Below are positions 31,866 through 43,337 of a stretch of DNA of 64,000 nucleotides, piece by piece; positions within the stretch are counted from its first letter, which is position 1, and each line of letters opens with the position of its first letter. Source of the stretch: Blattamonas nauphoetae (Eukaryota > Preaxostyla > Oxymonadida). The position numbers and the translations under genes are program-made. The stretch lies in assembly GCA_033064195.1 (NCBI GenBank), contig JARBJD010000003.1, positions 62,001 to 126,000 on the forward strand. The letters are read 5' to 3'. The notes under the pieces were generated by a model. The model did not search any database and was not told the DNA's origin. It saw only the letters and a list, made by a program, of their open reading frames with translations.

Positions 31866-32471
31866 TCAAAACGGAATGATCGTGTCCTGTTCGGAGAAGC
31901 TTGGCCTCTTTTTCCGTTTTGATGCAGAACTTGTGGAGTGAGGTTTTGCATCGTCTTGATCGTGGGAAATAGTGAGAGAGTTTGGAGGAGAGGATTGTAA
32001 TGAATGTGTTTCTGGGGCTTCTTCCTTCTGTGGAGCTCCCAGAAGTGTTGATAATTCATTGAGCTGTGCCAGGTAGGACGAGAGATCCTCACCATTTTCC
32101 AGTGACTCATCCTCTGTCTGATCTGCATCAAGATGTGAATAGCAAGTTCTGTAGAATCCACTAACAGTGATAGAAACATCTCCTGTGATTGAAAAAGCGA
32201 TATTTTGTCGTGGAAGGAAGAAAAGGTCCAGATCGAATTGGGGATTCTCCTCAGAGTTGAGGCAACATATAGGGAATGATACTCCGCGGTCAATGAAAAA
32301 CAACCATCCTGAACCAAATGAGCCAGCTGTAACGCAAGCTTTAGTGATTGTTAACGTGGAAAATGGTGGAACGGTATTCATTGTTGGATATCCGCTCTGG
32401 ACATTCATTGAAAAAACTAAAGAAAGTAAGAAAGATAAATACTTAAAATGAAACTGGTACAAACGACTCAT
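31866..32471 (-). CDS. Nucleoplasmin-like domain nuclear protein
   Basis: 185 aa from a 7-nt first exon (32465-32471) and a main exon (31866-32416). The 48-nt intron starts GTTTGT. The first 115 residues fit the nucleoplasmin-like fold seen in plant HD2 proteins and insect/fungal FKBP39-type proteins: MSLFSMNVQSG, PPFSTLTITKACV, WLFFIDRGVSFPICCLNSE, FDLDLFFL and TVSGFYR. An acidic stretch (DADQTEDESLENGED) and a basic KRKKRPSF motif follow, consistent with a histone-binding nuclear protein. No FKBP domain is present. An alternative start at a later Met (MNVQSG) is possible. Confidence 0.6.
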   Translation of the reverse strand: MSRLYQFHFKYLSFLLSLVFSMNVQSGYPTMNTVPPFSTLTITKACVTAGSFGSGWLFFIDRGVSFPICCLNSEENPQFDLDLFFLPRQNIAFSITGDVSITVSGFYRTCYSHLDADQTEDESLENGEDLSSYLAQLNELSTLLGAPQKEEAPETHSLQSSPPNSLTISHDQDDAKPHSTSSASKRKKRPSFSEQDTIIPF

Positions 32472-32501
32472 GACGAATTTCAAGCCGGAGGACTCCGAGT
32501 G

Positions 32502-34225
32502 ATGAAATTAAGGGCAAACATGGAACAGTTCTACGCAATTCTTCCAATACTCTGCCAAAATGCAGATGATTATGAATTGTATAATCAAATCCTCCAAATC
32601 TCCCAAGAAGCACAGAAAATAGCTAAAAAACATTTCACCTCTTTCAATTTCAGTCGGTCCAAAATAACAGACGATATCATCAGTATGTTCAAACTTCTCA
32701 AAATCAATCGAATTTAATCGTACTGTAGTTCTTCTCTGTTATGTTTTTGATGTCAGTAATGCCCTCTTCATTCATTTTTTCTTTCATTCACCATCGCAGA
32801 AAAATTCGCCAAACGTTGGTCGCATATTGAACGACTGGACCTCAGCCACACAGCAATCACTCACCTTATCTTTCCGAATCTCCTCACCGATCTTCCAGCA
32901 TTGAAGGCTGTCAATTTCTCAGGTTGCAAAGTCACTGATGAATTGACCAGGTCTTTCCGCCAACTCCTCACATCCCCAAATAAACTTGAATCTATTGATC
33001 TTTCTGAACTTCCCCTCACCGAAGTCTTTCTTTCAACAATCGCTGCGACCCCGCTTTCGAACTCCAGAGCTCTCCCAATGGTTCTCGATCTCTCATTCAA
33101 CAGCTGTGCTCGTCTCACCACACCTAAAAAGAGTGCGCCATTTGCTCGCGATCCAGATCGTGTTGTGGCCTTTTTAACTCGAAAACTTTCGTTCAAGAAT
33201 TGCCTGGACCTCAGTGATTCCATGATCTCGTACCTCCTCCGTGATCTCTCTCCCTCCTATTCCGGTGCACTCCATACACTCGACCTCACAAGTTGCTGTA
33301 TGTTCATTTTTATCATCATCGTCTCCAGCATCTGTGACAGATGTCGGATGTGCAGTAATCGCTCTGTCATGTCCGAACTTAGTCCATCTCTCCCTCTGGA
33401 ACTGCAAAGAAGTTGGGAATGGTGGAGTATCATGTCTTGCCCGGCGATGCAAGCGACTCAAATATCTGGATATGACCGGCTGCTCTCAATTGAATGACAA
33501 CGCGTGCAAGTTCCTCGCAGGAATCAAAGTGGAAGACCCAAAGGATGCTTCTGCACACACTCGCCTTTTTGCCAAAGTTGAGGGTGTTCAGGTTTCCACT
33601 CCGAACCCAGCTGGGAAAGCCAAAGTTCGATCTCCAAAACTTTCGCCCAAACCGACGTCCAAAACAACATCCACAGTCGGTGCAGTCCGAGGAACAACAT
33701 TGTCTCCAAAACTCAGCAAATTTCAGCCATCACAGCCAAAGAAGTCAGCAGCTCCAAAAGTCCTTGCTCCAACAATTGCAGGCTCATCACCGCAACCTGT
33801 CGAGGAACCAAAAGAAGAAGAAAAGAAAGAAGACACTCCCCCAGTCGTCACAACATCGCCGCATGGTCATCCGATAGGAAAGGATTACGGCTGTCCCGAT
33901 CTCGATGTTCTTCTGATCGGCAAAATATCTCTGACCAACATTGCCTTGAGCGTCCTCACAGATGGATGCCCCAACATCAGCTATCTCGACATCCACTCGA
34001 CTGCATCCGAGATCGATGCTAAGGGAATCGCCGACTTCATCCCACAGTTCAAACTTGCTCAGGAGAACGAAGGCGCTGGCTTTACGCTGAAACTGGGTCT
34101 GGCTTTATTCTTCTCTCATTTTAATTGCCATACTCGTCTTTTCAGGAGGCATGCCGCTGGTGAACGGCTGTTCTCGCGCATTGAAGAAATCGTGCCCTCG
34201 AATCAATCTTTCTTTCATTCAGTAG
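32502..34225 (+). CDS. AMN1/FBXL-type leucine-rich-repeat protein
   Basis: Four exons (32502-32682, 32800-33297, 33329-34096, 34146-34225) give 508 aa in phase. The introns are 117, 31 and 49 nt (GTATGT, GTATGT, GTCTGG). Repeats include RLDLSHTAITHL, ALKAVNFSGCKVTDEL, LHTLDLTSC, NLVHLSLWNCKEVGNGGVSC and RLKYLDMTGCSQLNDNAC, typical cysteine-containing FBXL/AMN1 LRRs. A Pro/Ser/Lys-rich insert (about 270-370) interrupts the LRR domain, and repeats resume to the C-terminus (INLSFIQ). No F-box is visible, so an adaptor role similar to AMN1 is inferred. Start placed at 32502 because the upstream in-frame ATG at 32448 would overlap the neighbouring gene's first exon on the other strand. Confidence 0.75.
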
Positions 34226-34445
34226 TTCCAAGCAATTTGTGTATCATTTCTCTCCCATTCAGTGAAGTAGATGGATTTCTTTCTTACTTGAGCAATTTGG
34301 TACGATAACATTTCATGGTTTTCCGTGTATCAACCATCGTTGTTTTATGAGCACCACCGGATGCTGCCAAAACACACGAAACACTACCAAAAAAATGGTT
34401 CATCGACCTCTTTTTAAAGTCCGTCGATGGAAACCCAAATTTTAA

Positions 34446-34519
34446 GACACCGTGGTGTAGTTGGTTATCACGATTGCCTAACACGCAGTAGGTCCCCGGT
34501 TCAAGCCCGGGCGGTGTCA
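34446..34519 (+). tRNA. tRNA-Val (anticodon AAC)
   Basis: A 74-nt cloverleaf. The acceptor stem GACACCG pairs with CGGTGTC. The D-arm region is TGGTGTAGTTGGTTATCACG, close to eukaryotic tRNA-Val. The anticodon stem ATTGC/GCAGT encloses the loop CTAACAC, with anticodon AAC at 34480-34482. The T-arm contains GGTTCAAGCC. No intron and no encoded CCA. T-runs at 34522-34526 and 34530-34535 fit RNA polymerase III termination. Confidence 0.95.
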
Positions 34520-34521
34520 AC

Positions 34522-34535
34522 TTTTTCACTTTTTT
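34522..34535 (+). terminator. RNA polymerase III terminator of tRNA-Val
   Basis: Runs of five and six T lie directly after the tRNA 3' end, the usual Pol III stop signal. Confidence 0.7.
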
Positions 34536-34677
34536 GCCACCCCACCGAGCCAGACACGCTGTTTTTGACGTTATGGAAGCTTTTCAATCAGATCCGGGCG
34601 CCAACGACGCCCAACATCTTGATCGCAATTTTTCTTAAGGCTAACATCGCGAGACGACAATAACACATACTTTTCAG

Positions 34678-35152
34678 CACAACTATCATGCATACAATGA
34701 TCCTACTCCGTTTTTATTTAACAATCTGTCCTCCACTACCCAAACGGAACAACAATTGCCAGAAGCTCGCAACACTTCGATCCATCCCCCATCACCTTCA
34801 CTATTCTCACTATCATACTCAGCCTACTCATTTAAATTGGTAGAAATTCAATCTCACTCTAACTCTCCTACCTCGCATCACTCAACCGCTCACGCTCAAG
34901 ATCCTCCGATTCATCTCGATCTCGACATGGATACCTCAAAACAAAGAAATCAAACACCATATATTGGACAATGAAGTACAGCAACGTACTCACGAAGTCC
35001 TCATCGGCGCCTTCCCCGAGAAGAGCAAGCACATTGAAATACGCTTCCGCACACCCCCAGACACCACGCACTTCTTCCAAAATACAAGTCAAAGAAGGCC
35101 AAATTCATGGATGAAATTGAAAGCTACAGACAGTCTTTTTCAACGCAGATGA
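34678..35152 (+). CDS. Doubtful spliced gene of unknown function
   Basis: A T-rich splice acceptor (ttttcag) at 34671-34677 opens a frame beginning HNYHAYNDPTPFLF. It could run through a 61-nt AAG-ended intron to a second stretch containing HILDNEVQQRTHEVLIGAF, ending at 35152. A different frame of the second stretch instead reads as an Arg/Ser-rich sequence (NRSRSRSSDSSRSRHGYL), and I cannot decide between them. No first exon with an ATG and GT donor was found. The rest of 34540-35299 shows nothing else. Confidence 0.28.
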
Positions 35153-35299
35153 TGACTGATTGTGTAAGATGACCAAAGAATGAGCGTGTCAGGTGCAAAT
35201 TCAGCTGATATGTCGGAGAAAGAGTCTCACAGTTATCCGCACAGTTCCATGATTGAACCACACAGATTTGGGGGCATAGTTTGTGTGGCGAATCACAAA

Positions 35300-37501
35300 T
35301 CACGCTTGGGTTGTGCGATACTCGTTGAAAGTGTGTGTGAGTTGTCTAACAGTATCCAACAGGACTCCTTTCTGGTCCTCCGAACAATCTGATCCGAGAT
35401 TTGCGAGGAGGAAGAAGCACGAATGAGGATCGCCCAGAATGGCCTGCAGAGAGTGCCAAAAGGTGGACAGTGGGGAGCGAGGAATCACTTCCAGAAGTTG
35501 CTTGATGTTGCGTTCGAACGACGAAAGTGTGTGCGAGTCTTCGGAGGCTTGGCTGATCCGCTCTGCGACGGCCATGCGCACAATCTCCTGCTGTGTGATC
35601 GTGCTTGGCATGCTTCTTGGGGAGCTTGGCTGAGCAAGGACAGAATTCACGTCGGAAAGGATGTTCAGGAAGGAGGAGACGGGTGTGGACTGCCTGACGT
35701 CGATATGTGCAAAGAGGAGACGGCAGGGACGGTGAGTGTGGAGAGGACTCACCAGATTCGTCCCGCATTTGGCGAAGCTGAGCTCCAGCTCGACAAAGAT
35801 GCACGTTGCGTTCCTTGTCTTCCCCAATAGGGGCGAGAATGCGTTGTCTGTGAATATAATCAGCTCCGCGAGTGTGCTCACGAAATTTGGCTTTGTTGCG
35901 CTGGACTCGACTTTGTCGTCGCCGACCCACCCAGCCGTGCACAGGAGCTGGTAATGGAAGGGAAGCGGGGAGGTCGGAAGGTCTGGCGAAGTCGACAGGC
36001 TGGCCATGTCCTGCACCGACAGAGAGAGGGAGTTCGAGAGAAGGGAGGCAAAGAGGTGTGTGGCGATGAGGTTGAACTGACTCTGCGCAGAGTGGTGTTG
36101 AGGGAGAGGTGGGAAAGAAGACGACGAGTGGCTGAAGAAAGGGATGCCCACTGTTGCTGTCTGGCTCTGCACTGACAGGTCGAAGAAGGCACAGCTGCGT
36201 CCCCCCAAAACGGCGTTCCCGAGCTCCGCAATCGGTTCTGACGTCTGCCACTGCGTGCCTTGGAAGACGCAGTGGTCGAACCGCGATGTGATGTCAGGGT
36301 CCGTCGGGGCTGGGTTCGACTGGGAAGGCGGCGGGGCGACAAGGGCGATGGATTGTGTTCGACCGCAGAGCCCGTCTTCGTTCTCCCTGAGGCGGGTGTA
36401 TTCGTGGAAGAGCTCGTTCAGCTGCTTCTGCTCTGCTTCGATATTGCTCCACAGCCCATCAATAACCCGTCCTTGCTGTCTTTTGCTGGTTGATGCACCG
36501 TCACGTGGTGGCCTTTGTGTCGTGTGGCTCTGTCCTTCTTCCAAGCGTGACTGGTGCGCGAGGAACGATGAAAATGTCCTTGAAAGCTGGTCGTTCAGCA
36601 TTCGCCCTTCAGTCCGAAGCTTTTCAGTTTGATCAAAGCACGCTCCAAGTTCAATCAATCTCGATTTGTTCTGGTTGATGAATTGTTGTTTTTCCTGGTC
36701 AACTTGACGTCTCTGCCGCGCCCCCTTCAATTTTTCATATAATTCGTTCATTTCATTGATATGACCGATTCTATCTGTTTCCCATGCATCTCGAATTTGA
36801 TCTGAGAAAAAGAAAACATGAAGAAAGAAACCTAGCTCTGTTTCCCAATGAGCGGTAATCTCACGGAGTGCCTCTGAATGACTGCTTTCTGTTGATTCTC
36901 TTACCTTCTTTTTGGACTCGTTTTGTGCATGTTTGATGAGATTGAGTTGTTCGATTTCTTTCTCAAGTTGTTCTATTAGTTCAATGAGTTTTGTTTTTTG
37001 TTCATTTTCATCATTGGTGATTGGATCGTGTCGTTCATTGATGAGTGGACGTGACGGAGCAGGAGAGCGTGGTGGTCTTGCTGAGTGAGTTGGAGGAGGT
37101 GGAGTTTGAGCCTGACGTTTTACGTCATTAGAAGACATGTGATCTGAATTTTGAAGAGTTTGCTTGGAAATCAAATCAGAAACACGATAGATTTGCACTA
37201 TATCACCTTCTCTGAGATCCACATCAGATCCAATCTGAGAATCGTTCAGAACTTGTTCTTTACAGACAAGAACGAAATCTATGAAGTAGAAAAAGTGCAT
37301 GTATGATAGAATCTGTTGGATACCAGTTTCTGGGTTAGAATCACTTGAGAGGAGTCTCGACAATTTTGAACGAATCTTTGAAACAGGGACAGTCTGACAT
37401 GTATGAGAATTCCCGACACTGATTTTAAAAAGACGATTATTCCATTGTGTTTGGGCAAAGAATGATTCATGCTGCTCGGGTCGAGTTTTTGATGGAATCA
37501 T
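35300..37501 (-). CDS. Kinesin-like protein with a degenerate motor domain (pseudokinesin)
   Basis: Exons of 37324-37501, 36832-37278 and 35300-36801 (introns of 45 and 30 nt) give 708 aa. Residues 1-95 look like a ubiquitin-like beta-grasp domain (DFVLVCKEQVLNDSQIGSDV, LREGDIVQIYRVSD). Residues 160-380 are coiled coil. The last 330 residues follow the kinesin fold. FDHCVFQGTQWQTSEP matches FDxVFxxxxxQxxVF. RNATCIFVELEL sits at the NxxSSRSHxIF position and CRLLFAHIDVRQS at LxxVDLAGSE. FLNILSDVNSVL matches xINxSLxALxxVI. LSTFWHSLQAILGDPHSCFF matches SKLTRLLxxSLGGNSxxxM. The P-loop GQTGSGKT is replaced by a Gln/Ser/Thr stretch and the switch motifs are missing. ATP-driven motility is therefore unlikely. 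A C-terminal motor after a coiled coil resembles kinesin-14 and the non-motor partners Vik1/Cik1. Confidence 0.65.
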   Translation of the reverse strand: MIPSKTRPEQHESFFAQTQWNNRLFKISVGNSHTCQTVPVSKIRSKLSRLLSSDSNPETGIQQILSYMHFFYFIDFVLVCKEQVLNDSQIGSDVDLREGDIVQIYRVSDLISKQTLQNSDHMSSNDVKRQAQTPPPPTHSARPPRSPAPSRPLINERHDPITNDENEQKTKLIELIEQLEKEIEQLNLIKHAQNESKKKVRESTESSHSEALREITAHWETELGFFLHVFFFSDQIRDAWETDRIGHINEMNELYEKLKGARQRRQVDQEKQQFINQNKSRLIELGACFDQTEKLRTEGRMLNDQLSRTFSSFLAHQSRLEEGQSHTTQRPPRDGASTSKRQQGRVIDGLWSNIEAEQKQLNELFHEYTRLRENEDGLCGRTQSIALVAPPPSQSNPAPTDPDITSRFDHCVFQGTQWQTSEPIAELGNAVLGGRSCAFFDLSVQSQTATVGIPFFSHSSSSFPPLPQHHSAQSQFNLIATHLFASLLSNSLSLSVQDMASLSTSPDLPTSPLPFHYQLLCTAGWVGDDKVESSATKPNFVSTLAELIIFTDNAFSPLLGKTRNATCIFVELELSFAKCGTNLVSPLHTHRPCRLLFAHIDVRQSTPVSSFLNILSDVNSVLAQPSSPRSMPSTITQQEIVRMAVAERISQASEDSHTLSSFERNIKQLLEVIPRSPLSTFWHSLQAILGDPHSCFFLLANLGSDCSEDQKGVLLDTVRQLTHTFNEYRTTQA

Positions 37502-37671
37502 TTTGAATCATGATCCGTCCCACATGAGAACGATGAGAACGAAAAAAGGAGAAACTGACTGTCAAAAAAGAAGAATTCCTCTCTCAAAAGACAAACTGTG
37601 AAAAATATAAGGTCCTGTCCATTGAAAGACTCAAGAAAGACAAGAATTAGAGACAGTCAGAAAACAAGAAA

Positions 37672-39016
37672 TCAGCCGATTTGATCCTGGGGCGCAATCA
37701 CAGCCTGTTCGTCCTGTTCTTGTCCGCTTTCTGACTTCACCACGTCGAATTTGAGAAGTTGTGAGATCTCCGTCCGGCACACGGGGCAGCGCCTGCCAAA
37801 CGACTGGGCGGAGGTGTCAGCAGACCGAATGAGGTGGATAGCACAATCCTCGCAGAGGCAGCAGTGGTAGCACGGGGAGATGGTGAGCACAGCAGGCGAG
37901 GCATAGCAGATGAGGCAGTTCGACGACTCCGGCTCGAGGGAGAAGCCGTAGAGGGGCTTGAGGGTGTACTTGTGCGACTGGCAGAGGATGTGCTGTGTGA
38001 GGAAGGGCTGGCTGGGCTGGTCAGACTGGGCAGTGTTGGGGTCGGTGGACGACGCTTGTTGGATGAAGTTGAGGAGCCCCGTCTCGTTCATGCTCGCAAG
38101 CTCCACGTCCTCGTCCAACTCCTCATCCGCATTTTGCAGGTTGTCGTACTCGGAACCTGTCGAACTGGATCTGGAAGAGGCGGAGAGAGTGGGAGTGAGT
38201 TGACGTGCTGATGCCTGCTCCTGCGCGAAGAGGCTGTCTGTATTTGCGTTACCAATCTCAGTATTGATTTCCAGACATGTTATTTCTTCACAAACAGCGA
38301 GAGTGATGTTCAGATCGTTTGGATTTGGCAGCGATGACAAGACTGGTGAAGAGTCTTGTGTTTGGAGGTGGATGATGAATGGAAATTGCTTGGGTTTTTT
38401 TAGAATTGTTTCAAGAGGGATGTATTCATGTAGTGACATCATGTATGGGATGCGTTCGCCAGGGGTGTCGATTTTAATCGGGCCTATTGTAATTTGACTT
38501 TGATGATCAAATTTCATCGGTAACGAACCGGAGGATGATGTGGTTGTGGGTGGTGTCGTGGTAGGGACTTGTGCGAAGCATTTTGTTGAATTGAAACAGA
38601 GGGTGAGGAGAGATGGTGCCAAGATGTCAAATTGAAATGATAGGCCAGCTAGATTTGGTTTTGAAGGATGTTGGACAACTTTCACACTCTTTAGAAAATG
38701 AAGAATGATAATTTAAAGGGGTATTACTTCCTTGCGGACATGAACGAGCTGTTTCGCACAATCTTGATACTTAATCAACTTCGGTGGAGGTCCCTGAGTG
38801 CGAGCTGGATTAAGTCTTAACGAAGAGAATGAAAATCTTGTGAGGAACAGACGTTTGGGTCAATAACTGTTCAAGTTGTGTCAGAGCAACAATGTTCGTG
38901 AAATTGGCTGAAAATGGAAAACTCTGGAATGTGAGGAAATACATACTTAAAATTTCTCTGGTTTGTTCATCTGTTTCGTCATTTATGCCTAACTGATTGG
39001 ATTGTTGTTGTCCCAT
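37672..39016 (-). CDS. MGRN1/LUL-type RING E3 ubiquitin ligase, N-myristoylated
   Basis: Four exons (38947-39016, 38849-38907, 38728-38793, 37672-38688) give 403 aa in phase. The introns are 39, 55 and 39 nt. The protein starts MGQQQSNQ, a likely N-myristoylation signal as in MGRN1 and plant LUL ligases. The VHVRKESVKVVQH strand and LSFQFDILAPSLLTLCF domain match the MGRN1 VNIRKDSLRLVRY and EFTFDA blocks. The RING (about 305-360) reads CLICYASPAVLTISPCYHCC, then LCEDC and CPVCRTE. An acidic linker separates the two. Membrane-linked ubiquitination of trafficking substrates is inferred from the family. Confidence 0.85.
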
Positions 39017-39076
39017 AGAAACAAAATGGGATGAAGGAAAAAAGAATGAGTTTGATCGAAATACCGTCCCGAAGAG

Positions 39077-42000
39077 ATGATCGACTTAATATTTCTTTGT
39101 CTTTTTTCGAATATACATTGTGATCCTGAGCGAGATCTAGCCTTCAGGAGGGCAGTCTATCAATCGTCTGCCCAGGATTATACCCATGTTGGTCATCTCA
39201 CGACAGAACACGACGAAAATCCCTCTCTTCTGGGTCAATCATCATACTACAAGTCCAATGGATTCTGGGAAAGCGCTGGGAATGGTGCAGAATGGATTTA
39301 TGTTGATCTGGGGACTGTATCTACAATCACAAGAATCAACATCATCTGGAATCAAAATAACTACGCGAAAAAGTTCTCAGTTGAGATTTCAAATGACACC
39401 TCATTTGTCAAAGCATGGACGAATCTGAACAGTTTCACATCTTCTGATGGTCTTCCAACAGATTACACGACAGACGCACGAGAAGCTCGCTATGTGCGTA
39501 TTTCCCTCAAAACTTGCTCTGCTGCAACGTACAAAATCATCCGCTTCCAAGTTTTTGGGACAAATCAATACACTTTCTCCAATCCGCCATTGCCTGCGTT
39601 CAATGAAACAACACGTCGTCAATATTTGACAGGTGGAAACTGGAAACTTCGCAGAGCATCAGAAGCCATCGTGAGTGGTGCAGACCTTTCCTCTACGTCC
39701 TACAACGACTCAATTTGGATGCCAGCTACAGTCCCAGGAACAGTCCTCGCTTCGTTCATCGTGGCTGGTGCTGTTCCTGATCCAAACTATGCAGACCAAC
39801 AATTTATGGTGAGCGAGGGCTTTTTCACTTCGCATTGGTGGTATCGCAACTCATTCACTGTCAGCAGCAGTCACAAAGGCGAACGAATCAATCTCAACTT
39901 TGATGGGATCAACTGGAAGGCAGACGTCTTCCTGAACGGGAAGAAGATTGCCAGAATCAACGGTGCCTTCATCCGAACTCCAATTGACATCACAGATCTC
40001 GTCAGATTCACAGACAACGGAGGTGCTGCCGTCGAGAACGTGCTCGCAGTCTTCATCCACCAAGTCAACAACCCCAACATAATCGACACCAAAACAAAGA
40101 GCCGTGCAGGCACAAATGGAGGCATTCTGGGACGCGACTCCCCAACCATCCTCCCGTCGCAGGGGTGGGACTGGGTGATGACCATCCGAGGGCGCAACGT
40201 GGGCATCTACAACGACGTGTTCCTCTCGTTCAAGAAGGACGTGGCCATCTCCAACACGTGGATCAGCACGAGCTCCGTCGATCTCGGCGCCCGCACTGCC
40301 AACCTTGTGTTTGAGGGAGACCTGCAGAACAGCGGGGCCAGCACAGTGAAGGGTGTGCTGAAGGTGGCTGTGGAAGGCACGTCGGTCACGTTCGAAAAGC
40401 CGGTCACACTCGCCGCAGGCCAACTGGTCACTGTCCGCCACGACTTCACAATGACAGACGTCCGCTTTTGGTGGCCAAATCGATACGGCGACCCAAATTT
40501 GTATCGTTGCATCTGCAAGTTTGAGATTGACGCCGGTGCCAACTCCCCAACCAACGAAGCCGAAATCACAGCACCTGAACCCAACCAAGCGTCCCCCTCC
40601 TTCCTCGCCATCTCGCCTCCCAAAAACTGGTGGACAGCGTCCTCTTCTGATGTTTCGTTTTTCGAGTTTGGTGTTCGAGAGATCACCTTCGCTGCCTCTG
40701 GGACGCTCTGGATCCGCGTGAACGGGAAGCGAATTTACTGCTCGGGAGGGAACTGGGGGATGGACGAATCCAACCTGATGTGCAACAACCTCGACGGATA
40801 CGAGGTCAGAGTTCGGATGCACAGAGAGGCCGGCTTCACGATGATCCGAAATTGGGTCGGACAAACTGGCGATGAGGAATTCTACAGGTGTGCTCTCATC
40901 TCTTTTTCTCATGGACTTCTGTCATTCATTCAACCTTGCTGTTTCTTCTCTCCTTCAGAGCCTGTGATCGCCATGGTCTGCTCATCCACGACGATTTCTG
41001 GCTGGCCAATCCATGTGATGGGCCTGAACCTGACGACCAAGTGATGTTCATGGAGAATGCCCGCGACAAAATCAAAATGGTGCGCGGGCACGTCAGTGTT
41101 GCTTACTACTGCGGGCGAAACGAAGGGAGCCCTCCCCGATCACTCAATGAGCAGCTGAAGGAGCAGACGAAGCACCTGGACGGCACCCGCATCTACATGG
41201 CCGACTCTGCCGCCTCGTCTGAGGGGTACTCTCTGACCGGACACGGGCCGTACACCACTCATTCGCCCGAATCCTATTTCGGCATCACCTCGTTCCACAC
41301 CGAGCGCGGCATGCCAAACGTCCCGTCAGCGCAGAGCATGCGTGCGATGCTGTCTCCGAAGGGACGCTGGCCAATCGGGGTGGAGTGGGCTTTGCATGAC
41401 TTCGCTTCGAACTCAGCCCAACGCTGTGATAACTACAAGGCACGTGTCTCGCATTATGGTTCCGTCTCGTCTTTCGACGGTTTCTGCAAATACGCACAGC
41501 TTGTCAACTACGAATCGCACAAGGCCCTCTTCGAAGGTCCCACTGTCGGCCACGGTCAGGCGATGCTGATGTGGATGAGCCAGTCGTGTTGGCCGTCGAC
41601 TGTTTGGCAGACGTACGACCACTTCTTCGACACAAACGGAGGATACTTCGGCGCAAAGACGGCAGGGCAGAAGGTGCTCGCGATTGTCCATCCGCGCACG
41701 AAGAAACTCTTCCTCGTCAACAACTGCGGACAGAATCTGCCTGACCTGACACTCTCCGTGAAAGTCATCAGTATATCTGGAAGTGAACAGTTCACAGAAC
41801 AAAAACAAGTCAGCCTGGACGACGACGAGGTCAAACAGAACGTGATGGATCTCTCGAACCACATGCCCCAGCTCTGCTTTGTTCACATTGTTGTCGAGCA
41901 GACAGCGGGCAATTCAAAAACTGAAATCAGCCGCAACTTCTACTGGACATCTGACCAGGATTCTTCGTCGTGGTCGAAGTTCTTTTCACAGTCTGTCAAC

Positions 42001-43251
42001 CTCACTCTCGCCACCTCTCCACTCGAGACAGACTGTCCCAGCACAAAAAAGCTCGCTCTCAAAGTGGTCAACACTTCTCCCACTCCCGCTGTTCTCGTCA
42101 GGCTGATGGTGCTGGGGAAGGACACGCTCCAGAGAGTCCTTCCTGTGTACTTCTCCGACAACTACTTCTCTCTCCTTCCTGGCGAGGAGCGCACAGTCGT
42201 TGCCGAGTACGACACCAAGTACCTCGGAACAGACAAGGACGTCGTGGTCTTCGTCGAAAGTGCATCCAGTTCTTTCGTGACAACCACAGCAGACACACCT
42301 GCCCTCACACGATTCCTGAACAGCATCGACACAGCAATCGAAGAGGAGAAAACTGCAGCCAGCCAGTGCTCTGACTCCACCCAAACGAAATTGCTAAGCG
42401 ACGGGATATCTGTCGAGGGCCGAGAGTCGTCCGCGCGGAGAAGTGTCCAGGATGCCATCCACAAAGTGCTGATGGGTGTTATCGATGCTCCACCAACGAA
42501 GAAGGAGGATGAAAAGAAAACAGAGGAGGAGCGGAAGAAAGAAGAGGAGCGGAAGAAGGAAGAAGAGCGGAAGAAGGAAGAAGAGCGGAAAAAGGAAGAA
42601 GAGCGTGTGAAGGCTGAGCAGCAGAAGATCGAAGAGGAGAGGAAGAAGAAAGAGGAAGAGAAGAAGAAGTGGGACGAAGAACAGGAAAAGTGGAAGAGTG
42701 AAGAGTTGAAGAAACAAGCCGCTAAAATCTCCAAACAAATGGACGAAGTGATCAAGCGTGAGAGTGATGTCAAGACCAAAGAACTCACCCTCGTCACTCG
42801 CGAAAGGGAAGTGGAGAAGAAGGAGAAGGACGTTCAGCAAGAATCCGCCAAACTACTCGCTCAATTACAGGAGTTCAATAAGCAGAAAGACGAAATGGAT
42901 GCTCTCGCAAAGAACCTCGAATTTCTCAAAACTCAGCTCGACACACAACGGCAGGAACTGAAAGTTTCGCTCGATAAGATTACTGCTGACACTGCTGCTC
43001 TCGCACAGAAGCAGGCTCAGCTTGACAAGGAATCTGCCGCCCTTGCCAAGAACAAAAGCAACCTCATCAAGATTGGTGGTGGGATTGTCTTGATTTGTGT
43101 GATTATTCTGGGTGCAACCGTTGCATACCACTCTACATGTGCACAAAGGAGGAAAAAATCAGGAATACAGCAGCAAACTGCTCGTATTCTTTCTTCTGAT
43201 CCAAACCGAGTTCAAAATGACCTCCTCCCAATCGACAAAATCCAAGTTTAA
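39077..43251 (+). CDS. Membrane-anchored GH2 glycosidase with N-terminal CBM32/discoidin domain
   Basis: Two exons (39077-40887, 40959-43251; intron 71 nt, GTGTGC..CAG) give 1367 aa. Residues 1-15 are a signal peptide. About 20-165 is an F5/8-type C (CBM32) sugar-binding domain (EWIYVDLGTVSTITRINIIW, then ARYVRISL). About 175-1000 is a GH2 enzyme of the beta-mannosidase/exo-beta-glucosaminidase kind: WMPATVPGTVLASF, HWWYRNSF, ACDRHGLLIHDDFWLAN across the splice, acid/base Glu in YYCGRNEGSPP and nucleophile in TERGMPNVPS. After it come a long KKEEER-rich coiled coil (about 1110-1295), one membrane span (IVLICVIILGATVAY) and a short basic cytoplasmic tail. It is probably a cell-surface or food-vacuole enzyme on a stalk. 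Substrate (mannan or chitosan-like) cannot be decided. Confidence 0.87.
42525..42606 (+). repeat. 18-nt tandem repeat encoding KKEEER
   Basis: About four near-identical 18-nt units (gaggagcggaagaaagaa type) code for the charged start of the coiled-coil stalk of the GH2 protein. They are probably prone to copy-number change. Confidence 0.8.
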
Positions 43252-43337
43252 CGTCGTCGAGTTTTGGTTCGCTTCCTGGCATCAATTATGAAAAAATATT
43301 TATCTAGCCTTTTGTTGAAGTCAACAAAGCAATGGTA

